64,000 nt of DNA from Oscillospiraceae bacterium (GCA_015063895.1 SVTG01000002.1:62001-126000); one strand, 5' to 3'. Shown: positions 44,732 to 55,203, numbered from the stretch's first letter. Made by a program: numbers and translations. The notes: generated from the sequence alone by a model not told the origin.

Positions 44732-46159
44732 ATGTCGAGTACCAAATACATTTCTCCCTTTTCTACCCGTTATGCCTCCGATGAGATGCAATATCTCTTT
44801 TCGGCCGAGAAAAAATTTTTAACCTTCCGCCGTTTGTGGATCGCGCTGGCTGAGGCCGAGCAAAGGGCGGGTCTGCCGATCACCGATGAGCAGATCGCCG
44901 AGATGAAGGCACACGAAAAGGATCTTGACCTGGATCTTGCCGCCGCATACGAGAAAAAGCTCCGTCACGACGTTATGGCGCACATTCACGCATGGGGTGA
45001 CGTGTGCCCCAAGGCGCGTCCTATCATTCACCTCGGGGCAACCTCCTGCTACGTGGGTGACAATACCGACATGCTGATCCTGAAGGAGGCACTTTTGCTG
45101 GTGCGCGGCAAGCTTTGCCGTGTGATGCAGAACCTGCGTGACTTTGCTCTTAAGTATAAGGATCTGCCTACGCTTGGTTACACGCATCTGCAGCCCGCAC
45201 AGATGGTCACGGTCGGCAAGCGTGCCACGCTGTGGCTGTACGATCTGGTGCTTGATTATCACGATCTTGAATACGTGCTGTCCACCCTGGCGCTTCTCGG
45301 CTCAAAGGGCACTACGGGCACACAGGCAAGCTTTATGGAGCTTCTTGACGGAGACGGAAAAAGGATCGATGAGATTGAAGCGTATATTGCCAAGGAAATG
45401 GGCTTTGACAAGGTCGTGCCCGTCAGCGGTCAGACCTACACGCGCAAATTTGACAGCCGTGTGCTCTCGGTGCTTTCCGGCATCGCACAGAGTGCTTATA
45501 AGTTCTCAAACGATATGCGTATCCTGCAATCCTTTAAGGAAATGGAGGAGCCCTTTGAGAAGAACCAGATCGGCTCCTCGGCGATGCCCTACAAGCGTAA
45601 TCCCATGCGCTGTGAGCGCATGAGTGCGCTCTGCCGCGCCGTTATTTCGGATGTCGCAAACACCGCCATCACCGCCTCCACTCAGTGGTTTGAGCGCACG
45701 CTTGACGATAGCGCCAACCGCCGTATTGCGATCTCGGAGGGCTTTTTGGCGGTAGATGCGATCCTTAATGTCTTCATCAACGTTACCGACGGCCTTGTGG
45801 TCTATCCCAAGGTGATCGCTTCGCGCGTTGCCGCTGAATTGCCTTTTATGGCATCGGAGAATATTCTTATGGCCGCTGTGAAGCGCGGCGGTGACCGCCA
45901 GACGCTGCACGAGGCTATTCGTGAGCACGCCATGGCTGCGGGGCGCATGGTCAAGGAGGAGGGCCTGCCCAACGATCTGCTTGAGCGCATCGCCGCAGAC
46001 GATCGCTTTGGCCTTGCCAAGGAGGATATAGAGAAGCTGCTGAGGCCCGCGGATTATATTGGCCGCTGTCCCGAGCAGGTCGAGCATTTTATTGAAAACG
46101 AGGTTGATCCTATCTTGCGTGCTACCGAGGCGATCGGCGGCGCTGCCTTGACGGTATAA
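44732..46159 (+). CDS. purB: Adenylosuccinate lyase
   Basis: IHLGATSCYVGDNTD, GSSAMPYKRNPMRCERM signature. Confidence 0.95.
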   Translation: MSSTKYISPFSTRYASDEMQYLFSAEKKFLTFRRLWIALAEAEQRAGLPITDEQIAEMKAHEKDLDLDLAAAYEKKLRHDVMAHIHAWGDVCPKARPIIHLGATSCYVGDNTDMLILKEALLLVRGKLCRVMQNLRDFALKYKDLPTLGYTHLQPAQMVTVGKRATLWLYDLVLDYHDLEYVLSTLALLGSKGTTGTQASFMELLDGDGKRIDEIEAYIAKEMGFDKVVPVSGQTYTRKFDSRVLSVLSGIAQSAYKFSNDMRILQSFKEMEEPFEKNQIGSSAMPYKRNPMRCERMSALCRAVISDVANTAITASTQWFERTLDDSANRRIAISEGFLAVDAILNVFINVTDGLVVYPKVIASRVAAELPFMASENILMAAVKRGGDRQTLHEAIREHAMAAGRMVKEEGLPNDLLERIAADDRFGLAKEDIEKLLRPADYIGRCPEQVEHFIENEVDPILRATEAIGGAALTV

Positions 46160-46186
46160 ATTCAAAAACGGTGAGGGGGTGATCCG

Positions 46187-47845
46187 ATGGCTGCTACGTA
46201 TGAAGCATTATTTGAAAGATCAAGCACGCTGTCAGCGCTGATTGACAGCATCAGCGAGACGTACGGTACGTCGGTCGCTATTCACGAAAAAAAGCAGGGC
46301 TTTTATCAGCATATTTCCTTTGGTCGCGTGGGTGAGGAGCTATCGGCACTGACCGCCGCCCTGTCGGGAAGGATCGTTGCGGGCAGCCGTGTACTGATCC
46401 TTGGAAAAAACAGCTATGCGTTCGTGCTGGCGACGCTTGCCGTCGCCGGTGGCGTTGGCGTTGCCGTGCCGCTTTCCTCCGGTGTGAAGAAAACGGCGCT
46501 TGCAAGGATCGTGAAGGCAAGCGGCATCACCGCTGTGCTTTACGATGACGTGACCGCCCCCCTGGTGGCTGATCTTGATCTGCCTTGCAAGCTTTCTCTT
46601 GCGGCATTTGAGTCACTGATCGAAGAGGGTAGGGGACTTTTGCTTGCAGGGACCGCTTCAGCTGTCCGTTGCCCCGATGATGCCGCGCTGCTTTTCTCCC
46701 TGCCAAGCGGCAAAAGGGTATTGCTTTCGCATACCAACCTTTTAAGGATGCTTGCCGCATTCTTAAAAACCAATTTGTTTGATGCACGCGATATTTTCCT
46801 CTCGCATTTGCCTCTTTCGCAGGCTACCGAGTGGGTGTGCGGTGTGCTGGGTCCGCTTTGCTGCGGTGCGTCGGTTGCCTTTGCTGAGGGCACGGGTATG
46901 CTGATGCGCAATATGCGCGAGATCCACCCGACCGCGATGGTGACAGTGCCCTTTGTGGCGGCACAGATCGCGGATAAATTTCATCGCCTGGCGGCTCGGC
47001 GCGACCAGCAGGCAAGCCTGCAGCGCGTCTGGCGTCTGACGGCTTCGGTCAAGCCCTTGGCGGCACGTCTTGCGGCAAGGCGGCGCTTACTGGCTACTGC
47101 CCGTGCACCTTTTGGCGGTGCGCTGCGCACGGTATTGACCGTAGGCGGGCAGGGCGAGGCAACGCTTTGCGATGCCCTTTGCAGGATCGGCATTCTTGCG
47201 GCACAGTGCTACGTGCCCCCCACACTCGGCTTACCGCTGGCGGTGAGCACGCCGCGCACTTGCCGTACGGTGGGGCACGCGTTATCGGGGCTCACGCTTT
47301 CCGTAGATGATAACGCAGAGATCTTTGTGCAGGGCGAGGCGCTGTTCCTCGGTTACGATGGCGAGGAGCCCTACGACGGGCATTCTCTACTCGCGACAGG
47401 GGACGTGGGGCGGCTGGATGCGCGTGGGCTTTACCGCATCGTGGGGCGCGTTGAAAATCGCATCGTACGTGCCGACGGCACCTGCATTTTCCCCGAAGAG
47501 CTTGAAAAAATGATCGTCGATCATTCGCACATTAAGCAGGCTGTGGTTGTAGGGCTTCCCTGCGACGGGGGACATGACGTTGAGCCTGCTGCTTTGATCG
47601 TGCCTGAGGGAGCAGCAAGCGACGACGAGGAGAGCGTACAGGCGCAGGAAAGGACAGTTGGGGAGTGGCTTTCGCGCGTGAATGGGCAGCTGCCCGAGGG
47701 CGCGCAGATCACACTTTTTGCCATCGCTACGGCACCCGTGCCGTGCGATAAGAGGGGACGCGTGCAGCGTCATCTGGTGGTAGAGCAGCTGCTTGCTGCC
47801 ACCGCACAAGAAAAGCAATCCGACACAAAAGGAGAAGATATATGA
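46187..47845 (+). CDS. AMP-binding/acyl-CoA synthetase-like protein
   Basis: LLATGDVGRLDARGLYRIVGRVENRIVRADGTCIFPEELE. Confidence 0.8.
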   Translation: MAATYEALFERSSTLSALIDSISETYGTSVAIHEKKQGFYQHISFGRVGEELSALTAALSGRIVAGSRVLILGKNSYAFVLATLAVAGGVGVAVPLSSGVKKTALARIVKASGITAVLYDDVTAPLVADLDLPCKLSLAAFESLIEEGRGLLLAGTASAVRCPDDAALLFSLPSGKRVLLSHTNLLRMLAAFLKTNLFDARDIFLSHLPLSQATEWVCGVLGPLCCGASVAFAEGTGMLMRNMREIHPTAMVTVPFVAAQIADKFHRLAARRDQQASLQRVWRLTASVKPLAARLAARRRLLATARAPFGGALRTVLTVGGQGEATLCDALCRIGILAAQCYVPPTLGLPLAVSTPRTCRTVGHALSGLTLSVDDNAEIFVQGEALFLGYDGEEPYDGHSLLATGDVGRLDARGLYRIVGRVENRIVRADGTCIFPEELEKMIVDHSHIKQAVVVGLPCDGGHDVEPAALIVPEGAASDDEESVQAQERTVGEWLSRVNGQLPEGAQITLFAIATAPVPCDKRGRVQRHLVVEQLLAATAQEKQSDTKGEDI

Positions 47846-48693
47846 GCAAACAGGTTATTATTTGTAGTGACAGCACCAGTGATCTTAGCAGTGCTTTGAT
47901 TGAAAAATACGGTATCAAGATCATACCTCTTGCTGTTACGCTGGGCGGTAGATCCTATACCGACGGAGTAGATATTGACCCCGATATGATCTATGCGCAC
48001 TATGCGGCGAATAAGGAGCTGCCGAAGACTGCCGCGCCCAATTACGCTGCCTTTTGTGCCTTTTTTGAGGAGCAGACCCAAAACGGTGCCGCAGTGGTGT
48101 GCTTTACCATCAGTCAGACGATGTCCTCTACGTATAACAACGCGCGTTTGGCCGCTGCCAACTATCCTGACGTATACGTGGTAGATACCAAAAATCTCTC
48201 CACGGGTGGGGGCTTGCTTGTGCTGGCTGCTGCCGAGATGGCGCAAAACGGACTCGCAGCAGGCGAGATCGCAAAGTCGGTATCGGCGATGACTGAACGC
48301 GTTGACGCCTCGTTTGTGGTAGATGACCTTGAATTTTTACATAAGGGCGGCAGATGCTCCGCTGTGGCGGCGCTTGCCGCAGGCGTGCTGCAATTAAAGC
48401 CCTGTATTTCGGTGCGCGACGGTAAAATGGGCGTCGGTAAGAAGTATCGCGGCAAATTTGCACGTGTGCTGCAGTCCTATATTGCCGACCGTATTGGCGA
48501 TGGCACGGATATTGATACCACGCGCGTATTTGTGACGCACGCAGGCTGCGATGAAAGCATCGTTGCACAATGTGTGGCGCAGGTCAGTGAGGCGTTGCCG
48601 TGGGGCGAGGTGCACGTGACGCGTGCGGGCTGTACGGTTTCTGCGCATTGCGGGCGTAATACGCTGGGCGTCTTGTTTATGCATAAATCATAA
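47842..48693 (+). CDS. DegV-family fatty-acid-binding protein
   Basis: IICSDSTSDLSSALIEKYGIKIIPL, SQTMSSTYNNARLA. Confidence 0.93.
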   Translation: MSKQVIICSDSTSDLSSALIEKYGIKIIPLAVTLGGRSYTDGVDIDPDMIYAHYAANKELPKTAAPNYAAFCAFFEEQTQNGAAVVCFTISQTMSSTYNNARLAAANYPDVYVVDTKNLSTGGGLLVLAAAEMAQNGLAAGEIAKSVSAMTERVDASFVVDDLEFLHKGGRCSAVAALAAGVLQLKPCISVRDGKMGVGKKYRGKFARVLQSYIADRIGDGTDIDTTRVFVTHAGCDESIVAQCVAQVSEALPWGEVHVTRAGCTVSAHCGRNTLGVLFMHKS

Positions 48694-48742
48694 CAAAAAG
48701 AACACACCGCCGCCGCGAATTTCGCGGCGGCGGTGCTTTTGT
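48694..48742. terminator. Bidirectional terminator
   Basis: CACCGCCGCCGCGAA T TTCGCGGCGGCGGTG. Confidence 0.8.
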
Positions 48743-48752
48743 TACAAAGCTT

Positions 48753-50399
48753 TTATTTTTTGCCGTTGAGGATAAAGAGCGGCGAGAGCGTAAGCGAGAG
48801 GGCGGTAATGGCAAGATTCAGGGCGATGGCAATTCCTGCAAAGGGCAGGAGCAGATCAAAGGCGAAGCCGAGCACGATGAGCACGGCTGTCGGTGCCAGG
48901 CCAAAGTATACGAACAGGATCTGTATCAAGGATTTGATGATGGGTGTAAGGCCCTCGCGCAGAGAAAGATCGATAAACAGCCCCATGCTATCGCAAAATG
49001 CCCCCACCGAAATGATCAGCAGCAGCCACAGCAGCGCTGAGAAGGGGTTTGCGCGCAGAAGAATGGCGGCCAGCAAAAATGCAGGCAGCGTATCAAGCAG
49101 GGCATTCAGTGTGCCGCCAAGGAAGGAAAACAGCACCTTGCGGTGTGCGGTGTCGGGCACCATATAAAAATGCTCCTGTGCGATATCTGCCGAGATGGGG
49201 TTGCCAAGCGCACGGAAAAAGCCAAAGCCTGCAAGCATCAGCGCCACCGCGGGAAAGAAGCTGCTTTTTACCGCCAGCAGCAAAAATGCCACAGTGCCAA
49301 TGGCGGCCAGCAGATAGGTGAGAGAGGTTTTGGTGAATACGTGCAGATAGGCAAAGCGGAATCGGTTGTGTAGGGTTTTATAGAAGTATACGGTGGCACC
49401 GAGCCCCTTCAAGGGGCGTTCGGCGCGCACGCGCTCACCGCGCTCCTTTTTCCGTTGCTTGAGGCCCTTGGCATTTTGCTGCGCTTCGCGCAGCGCGGCG
49501 ATCTCCTCGGAGCGTGCCATGGCTTCCTCGTAAAAATCTGCCTTGATGCGGCGAATTATGAGCACCAGTAAAATAGCAAATAACACCAGAGCCAGCAGTG
49601 CGATCGCCGCACCGCCCCAATGGCCCCAATAGGCACAAACGAGCAATGCCTTCAGCCACCCCCAAACAGGTACGTAGCGCGTGAGGGGGGCGTTGAAAAA
49701 GGCAAACGCGGCTTTGAGGGCATCGCCCTCAAAGCGTCGGGAAAACAGCAAGAAGGCGCCACCGATGATGGCAATAAGGACAAAAAGCGTGGGGCGCAGG
49801 CGTTTTTTCAGGCTTTCTTTTGTGGCGCAAACGGTATATAAGAGCACCGAGATCAGCTTGCTGTAAAGAAGCAGGAAAAACCAAGCGGCCAAAATTATCA
49901 GCACCATGCCGACCCCAAGGCCCAGGTTGACCATAAGGTTCGGGATCTGAAACAGTAGGTAAACGGTGGCAAATGCCGAGGTGCCCGCTTGCATCAAAAG
50001 TCGGAAAAGCAGCACCGTTTGGGGGGATAATGGGGCTTGAAAGAGCAGGTTGACGTCAGCCATCAAAAAGATGGAGCTGCCGCTCTTGTCTGCCTGAAAG
50101 GCGGAAAAGAAGATGACGATCAGCACAAGTGCGCCGACGCCAAGCTCTAAGAGTGCGGCGATCTCCTCGGGTGTTGGCATCGCCTCGGCTTCGCCGCCGT
50201 CATCGGGTAGCGTTTCCTCGTAATGCTCCCCGTTTTCGGGTGTGTCTTCTTCAAATAGGGTGGAGAGTGCGGCGGCACCGAGGCCGAAAATGACACCGAT
50301 CAGTATGCAAACAAGCAGAAAAACCGCTACCCAAGTGCGGAAGAGCTTGCGTATTTGGTTTTTTACGGTGTGTACCATATAGTAAAGCGTCATACGCAT
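48753..50399 (-). CDS. ABC exporter membrane protein
   Basis: Multiple hydrophobic helices; partnered with adjacent ATPase. Confidence 0.8.
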   Translation of the reverse strand: MRMTLYYMVHTVKNQIRKLFRTWVAVFLLVCILIGVIFGLGAAALSTLFEEDTPENGEHYEETLPDDGGEAEAMPTPEEIAALLELGVGALVLIVIFFSAFQADKSGSSIFLMADVNLLFQAPLSPQTVLLFRLLMQAGTSAFATVYLLFQIPNLMVNLGLGVGMVLIILAAWFFLLLYSKLISVLLYTVCATKESLKKRLRPTLFVLIAIIGGAFLLFSRRFEGDALKAAFAFFNAPLTRYVPVWGWLKALLVCAYWGHWGGAAIALLALVLFAILLVLIIRRIKADFYEEAMARSEEIAALREAQQNAKGLKQRKKERGERVRAERPLKGLGATVYFYKTLHNRFRFAYLHVFTKTSLTYLLAAIGTVAFLLLAVKSSFFPAVALMLAGFGFFRALGNPISADIAQEHFYMVPDTAHRKVLFSFLGGTLNALLDTLPAFLLAAILLRANPFSALLWLLLIISVGAFCDSMGLFIDLSLREGLTPIIKSLIQILFVYFGLAPTAVLIVLGFAFDLLLPFAGIAIALNLAITALSLTLSPLFILNGKK

Positions 50400-50402
50400 G
50401 GG

Positions 50403-51107
50403 TTATGCCTCCGTGCCCTCGGTGATGGCGAAAAACAGATCCTCAAGCTGTGTGCTCTGTGCCTGTAATTCCTCGCGCGTGACGTTGGCGCGCAGAACGC
50501 CCTTTTGCATGATCAGGGCGCGATCCCATAGGAGCGAAACGCTGTCGATCATGTGGGTGGAGACCAGTACGGTGCGCCCCTCACGGCGCATCTCCTCGAT
50601 CACGTCTTTTAATTCCTTGATAGCGTGCGGATCAAGACCAATCATCGGCTCGTCCATCAAAAGCAGCTGGGGCTTGGGCAGAAGCCCGAGACAGAGGTTC
50701 AGCTTCTGCTGCATGCCCTTTGAAAGCTCGTCACCGAATTTATTCTTTTTATCGGTCAGCTCAAAGCGATCAAGCAGGCTTTCGGCATAGTCGCGGTAAT
50801 TCTCAAGCTTGTAAGCACGTGCGATAAATTCAAAATGCTCCCAAACCGTCAGATTCGGGTAAAGGGAGGGGATCTCGGGCACGTAGCCGAGCACACGCTT
50901 GGCCTCAACGCTCTTGTTGTGCAGACCGCGGACTGTAATATCGCCTTGATAGCGCAAAAAGCCTGTGATCGATTTTAAAAGTGTTGACTTTCCTGCGCCG
51001 TTGGGCCCGAGCAAGACGGTCACACCGCCCTGCGGCAGGTGAAAGCAAATATCGTTGCAAGCAATATTCTTGGCATAGGTCTTGGTTACATGTGAAACGG
51101 TCAGCAT
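50403..51107 (-). CDS. ABC transporter ATP-binding protein
   Basis: LGPNGAGKSTLL, LSKGMQQKLNLCLGLL, LLLMDEPMIGLDP. Confidence 0.95.
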   Translation of the reverse strand: MLTVSHVTKTYAKNIACNDICFHLPQGGVTVLLGPNGAGKSTLLKSITGFLRYQGDITVRGLHNKSVEAKRVLGYVPEIPSLYPNLTVWEHFEFIARAYKLENYRDYAESLLDRFELTDKKNKFGDELSKGMQQKLNLCLGLLPKPQLLLMDEPMIGLDPHAIKELKDVIEEMRREGRTVLVSTHMIDSVSLLWDRALIMQKGVLRANVTREELQAQSTQLEDLFFAITEGTEA

Positions 51108-51121
51108 AATAGGTTTTCTCC

Positions 51122-52483
51122 TTATTTGTTACGTAATCCCTTGGGATAGTGGTTTTTTAATTTGCCGGCGACGTGCTTGCCGCCGCCAAGCGGTGCGCCT
51201 TCATAAAGTACGGCGGCGTAGCCGTTTTGCGTGTTCTGCAGCTCGGGGGCATCGATCTCCTCGCCTGCAAGATATTTTGCGGTGCGCGGATCGTTGGCCG
51301 AAAACGGCAAAATGCGCTTAAAATCTCTCCCGTATGCCGAGTAAAGATGGTGATGTGGCTCAAGGCGTCCCTTGACAAGGGTGCCGATACAAACGCCTGC
51401 GGCAAAGATACCGCGTGGCGGCAGGGGCACGTCAGGGCACAGGAAGACCTTATCGCCAAGACGGCAGAGCCGTCCTTCGGGTATTCCTTGCAGTGCTTGC
51501 GCTAAAAACGCTCCAACGGTATCCTCATCTGCGCGGGAAAGCGGCTGTGCGTTATTTTTGGGGATGGGCGTGGCAGCTGCTTCGTTGCTGCGTGTCAGCA
51601 GTGCGATAAACTGCCCCTCGCCCGGAGAAATATGCGGATAAAAGCGGCGGCAGGCGGTGAGGTCGTGCCCCTTTACCGAGATGCCGTCAGCCGTTACGGC
51701 GGTGACACAGTCAGCCACGGGGGAGAGCGAAAAATCAGGAAAGCTGTCAAGAAACCACGCAACGTTTTCCTCATTTTCGTCAAGCGACCACGTGCAGGTG
51801 GCGTAAAGCAGGCGTCCGCCCGGTGCAACACATTTAGCTGCATTGGTTAAAATGTCGCGCTGGCGTGCGGCGCAAAGGGCAACGTTTTCTTCGCTCCATT
51901 CTTCGCCCGCCACCTCGTATTTGCGTAGCATTCCCTCGCCCGAGCAGGGGGCATCGACCACCACGAGATCAAAATAATTACCAAAAAAGTTGGCAACGGC
52001 CGCGCTGTCAAGATTGGTGACGAGCGTGTTGGTAACGCCCATGCGCTCTATATTTCCTTGTAAAATGCGGGCTCTTGATGTGACGTATTCGTTGGATACG
52101 AGTACACCTTCCCGACCGATCGCGCTTGCCAGCTGGGTCGATTTGCCGCCGGGGGCGGCGCAAAGGTCAAGCACGCGCAGACCCTTTTCAAGAGGTAGGG
52201 CTGCCACGGTGCTGATGGCACCGGGGTCCTGCATATACAGCATGCCCGCGTGGTGCGCGGGGTGCGCGCCGATCTTGTCGTTTGTCGCGTAGTAGGCGTT
52301 TTTTGCAAAGGGTAGGGGCGTGGACACAAAGGGGAGCAGGGGCAGGAGCCGCGCGGCAGTTGTTTTGTCGGTGTTGACACGGAATGCGCGCACGGGGGGC
52401 GCCTCCAGCGCCGCGCAAAACGCCTCAAACGTGGGGGTGTCAAAATAACCCCGCATACGCTCTAAAAATTTTGAGGGAATCAT
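51122..52483 (-). CDS. RsmF/RsmB-like m5C rRNA methyltransferase
   Basis: VLDLCAAPGGKSTQLA, VVDAPCSGEGMLRK, YATCTW; ATG 52483. Confidence 0.92.
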   Translation of the reverse strand: MIPSKFLERMRGYFDTPTFEAFCAALEAPPVRAFRVNTDKTTAARLLPLLPFVSTPLPFAKNAYYATNDKIGAHPAHHAGMLYMQDPGAISTVAALPLEKGLRVLDLCAAPGGKSTQLASAIGREGVLVSNEYVTSRARILQGNIERMGVTNTLVTNLDSAAVANFFGNYFDLVVVDAPCSGEGMLRKYEVAGEEWSEENVALCAARQRDILTNAAKCVAPGGRLLYATCTWSLDENEENVAWFLDSFPDFSLSPVADCVTAVTADGISVKGHDLTACRRFYPHISPGEGQFIALLTRSNEAAATPIPKNNAQPLSRADEDTVGAFLAQALQGIPEGRLCRLGDKVFLCPDVPLPPRGIFAAGVCIGTLVKGRLEPHHHLYSAYGRDFKRILPFSANDPRTAKYLAGEEIDAPELQNTQNGYAAVLYEGAPLGGGKHVAGKLKNHYPKGLRNK

Positions 52484-52576
52484 AGCATAGCTTCCTTCTT
52501 TTTGGCATATAATGTGGTATATAAACAATATACCACTTTGCAAACGGCTCTGTCAATAACTTTTTTTCAAAAAGAC

Positions 52577-52605
52577 TTGACAATGCCCGACGCTTATGCT
52601 ATAAT
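52577..52605 (+). promoter_or_regulatory. tRNA operon promoter
   Basis: TTGACA-17-TATAAT. Confidence 0.85.
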
Positions 52606-52642
52606 AGCAAGGCGAGTGAGGGAAACCTCTGCATTTCGGCCT

Positions 52643-52730
52643 GCCGGAATGGCGGAACTGGCAGACGCCCGGGACTTAAAATCCCGTGAGATTATATCTC
52701 GTACCGGTTCGATCCCGGCTTCCGGCACCA
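52643..52730 (+). tRNA. tRNA-Leu (anticodon TAA)
   Basis: 88 nt class II; GCCGGAA/TTCCGGC acceptor, CTTAAAA loop, encoded CCA. Confidence 0.95.
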
Positions 52731-52747
52731 TTTTCTCAATTTCATAT

Positions 52748-52824
<77 letters not shown>

Positions 52825-52825
<1 letters not shown>

Positions 52826-52863
52826 AAAAAGAAAACACCCCCTTGTGGGGTGTTTTCTTTTTT
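52825..52863 (+). terminator. tRNA operon terminator
   Basis: AAAGAAAACACCCC CTTGT GGGGTGTTTTCTTT. Confidence 0.85.
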
Positions 52864-52864
52864 G

Positions 52865-53408
52865 CTCGCCGTAGGCGAGGCGGGGTGGGGTTTGAACCAT
52901 GCGACCTCTGGTCGCATGAACCGAGCACGCGGTTGTGCTTCTTGACAATGAACGCACTGCATTTTAAAATTATGATAGCAAACAAAAGATTGTTTTACCG
53001 CGTGCGTCGGGATCTATTTTGCCGAAGGCAAAATATTGCGTCGCTTTTCGTGTCACGCCCGAAAAGCAGCAAATAACCCGTACTAAAATTCTGCCCCAAC
53101 CCGCCCACCCACACCCCCTGTCACTCCGTGACCTCCCCCTCTCCGTCCCCAGAGGGGGAGGCATAAGAACTGTTTTTTGATGTGACCGAAAAAGATGCCG
53201 GTCACGAAACCCCAGAAGCCGCCACGGCTTCCGGGGTTTTTCCATGCCTTTCCCCGGTGTAAAATAAATAGATGCCAAAGCCATTTTTCGCCCTAGGGAC
53301 GGGAAATGAACCTTTCACCCACCATTTTGGGGCAGATTTTTCACGATTTTTGTGAAGGATCTGTCCCTTTTTTCGTTTTTGAAATTGTTAAATAATTGTG
53401 TCTGAAAG
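52865..53408. repeat. Composite intergenic repeat, copy A
   Basis: Near-identical blocks shared with 60932-61489 (e.g. gccgaaggcaaaatattgcgtcgcttttcgtgtcacgcccgaaaagcagcaaataacccgtactaaaat). Confidence 0.9.
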
Positions 53409-53522
53409 GGCAAGCGCGTCGTAGTTTGACTTTTATGTAATGTTATGAATTGAAAAACAACACTGCTTATGATATAATAAAATGGTATAAATACAATTCC
53501 CCACAAAAACAAAGGAGCAACC

Positions 53523-54176
53523 ATGAAAACGATACTGATTATCGACGACGATATGCACATTGGCGATATGCTGACCGAGGTGCTGGAGCGTGAGGGTTAC
53601 GGCGTTCTGCGCGCGTATTCGGGTACCGAGGCGCTGATGCTGCTTTCCACGAAAACACCCGACCTCGTGCTGCTTGACCTGATGCTCCCCGGGCTTTCGG
53701 GCGAGGAGGTTTTGCCGAAAATCAAGAATATTCCCGTCATTGTGGTCAGTGCCAAAATTGACGTGGATAATAAGGTGGATCTTTTGCTTGGCGGGGCGGT
53801 GGATTACGTCACAAAGCCCTTCAATACCAAGGAATTGTTGGCGCGGATTGCGGTGGCGCTGCGCGGCGCGACAAAGCAGACAACACTCCTGCATTTTGAT
53901 GACATTACCCTGAACGCGGCGAGCTACGCCGTGCATGTGGGAGAGGTTGAGGTCAAGCTGACGCGCACGGAGTTTGCTATCCTCAAATATCTGATGCAAA
54001 ACAGCGCGCAGGTGGTGTCCAAATCGCAGCTGTTGGAGCATATCAGCATCGACACCCCCGACTGCACCGAAACCTCACTCAAGATCCACGTCAGCAACCT
54101 GCGCGGCAAGCTGCGCGACGTGTCGGGCAAGGATTACATCGAAGCCGTTTGGGGCATCGGTTTTAAGCTGAAATAA
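53523..54176 (+). CDS. OmpR-family response regulator
   Basis: TILIIDDDMHIGDML, DLVLLDLMLPGLSGEE, C-terminal wHTH with YIEAVWGIGFKL. Confidence 0.95.
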   Translation: MKTILIIDDDMHIGDMLTEVLEREGYGVLRAYSGTEALMLLSTKTPDLVLLDLMLPGLSGEEVLPKIKNIPVIVVSAKIDVDNKVDLLLGGAVDYVTKPFNTKELLARIAVALRGATKQTTLLHFDDITLNAASYAVHVGEVEVKLTRTEFAILKYLMQNSAQVVSKSQLLEHISIDTPDCTETSLKIHVSNLRGKLRDVSGKDYIEAVWGIGFKLK

Positions 54177-54288
54177 GGCAAAAAAGCCGCATTGCGGAAA
54201 TCTTTACGAAATCTTAACCCTTTTCTTTACCGCCGCCTTTACGCTTTTTTGATAGAATAGCGGCAACATCTAAAAGGAGGAGTTCAAG

Positions 54289-55203
54289 ATGGAATACGTA
54301 CTCACAACACAAAACCTATCCAAAGCCTACCGCAAATTTCAGGCGCTGGACAATTTCACCATGCACGTGCCAAAGGGTGCGATCTACGGCTTTGTCGGCA
54401 AGAACGGCGCGGGTAAGACCACGCTCATTCGCCTTATTTGCGGCTTGCAATCCCCTACGGCGGGCTCTTACAGCATCTACGGCATTGACTATAAGGAGAA
54501 AAGCATCGCAAAATCTCGCCGTCGCATGGGCGCGGTGGTGGAAACGCCCGCGATCTATATGGATATGACCGCTGCCGAAAACCTAAAGCAGCAGTATCTT
54601 CTGCTGGGGCTCCCTTCCTATGAGGGGATTGACGATCTGCTCTCACTTGTAGGTCTTGCAAACACAGGGAAGAAAAAGGCGCGCAACTTCTCGCTTGGCA
54701 TGAAGCAGCGCCTTGGCATCGCCATCGCTCTGGCGGGCGACCCCGATTTTTTGGTGCTGGACGAGCCGATCAACGGTCTTGATCCGCAGGGCATCATCGA
54801 GATCCGCGAGCTGATCTTAAAGCTCAACCGCGAGCGGCAGATCACCGTGTTGATCTCCAGCCATATCCTTGACGAGCTTTCGCGTCTGGCTACCCACTAT
54901 GGCTTTATTGATAAGGGCAGAATGGTAAAGGAAATGAGCGCCGCGGAGCTGGAAGCGGCTTGCCGCAAGTGTATGCGCGTGGAGGTCAGCAACGCCGCCG
55001 CGCTGTCGCACGTGCTGGACACTATGGGGGTGGAATACAAGATCCTTTCCGACACCACCGCTGACATTTACGCCAAGCTCAATATTTCCGAGCTGACGCA
55101 CGCGCTTGATGAGAGCGCTTGCGAGCTGCGCGCGATCACCGAGCACGACGAGTCGCTTGAGAGCTACTTTATGGGGCTTGTGGGAGGTGGCGAGCGTGAG
55201 TAA
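54289..55203 (+). CDS. ABC transporter ATP-binding protein (BcrA/lantibiotic-immunity type)
   Basis: FVGKNGAGKTTLIRLICGLQ, FSLGMKQRLGIAIAL, FLVLDEPINGLDP. Confidence 0.93.
   Translation: MEYVLTTQNLSKAYRKFQALDNFTMHVPKGAIYGFVGKNGAGKTTLIRLICGLQSPTAGSYSIYGIDYKEKSIAKSRRRMGAVVETPAIYMDMTAAENLKQQYLLLGLPSYEGIDDLLSLVGLANTGKKKARNFSLGMKQRLGIAIALAGDPDFLVLDEPINGLDPQGIIEIRELILKLNRERQITVLISSHILDELSRLATHYGFIDKGRMVKEMSAAELEAACRKCMRVEVSNAAALSHVLDTMGVEYKILSDTTADIYAKLNISELTHALDESACELRAITEHDESLESYFMGLVGGGERE

Noticed and set aside
52970-53284. Reverse ORFs 52970-53284 and 61044-61250 (RSRSDRGCGWAGWGRILVRVICCFSGVTRKATQYFAFGK)
   Set aside because: Same peptide in two places because the DNA repeat is duplicated; lies over hairpins, no RBS. 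Treated as intergenic repeat.
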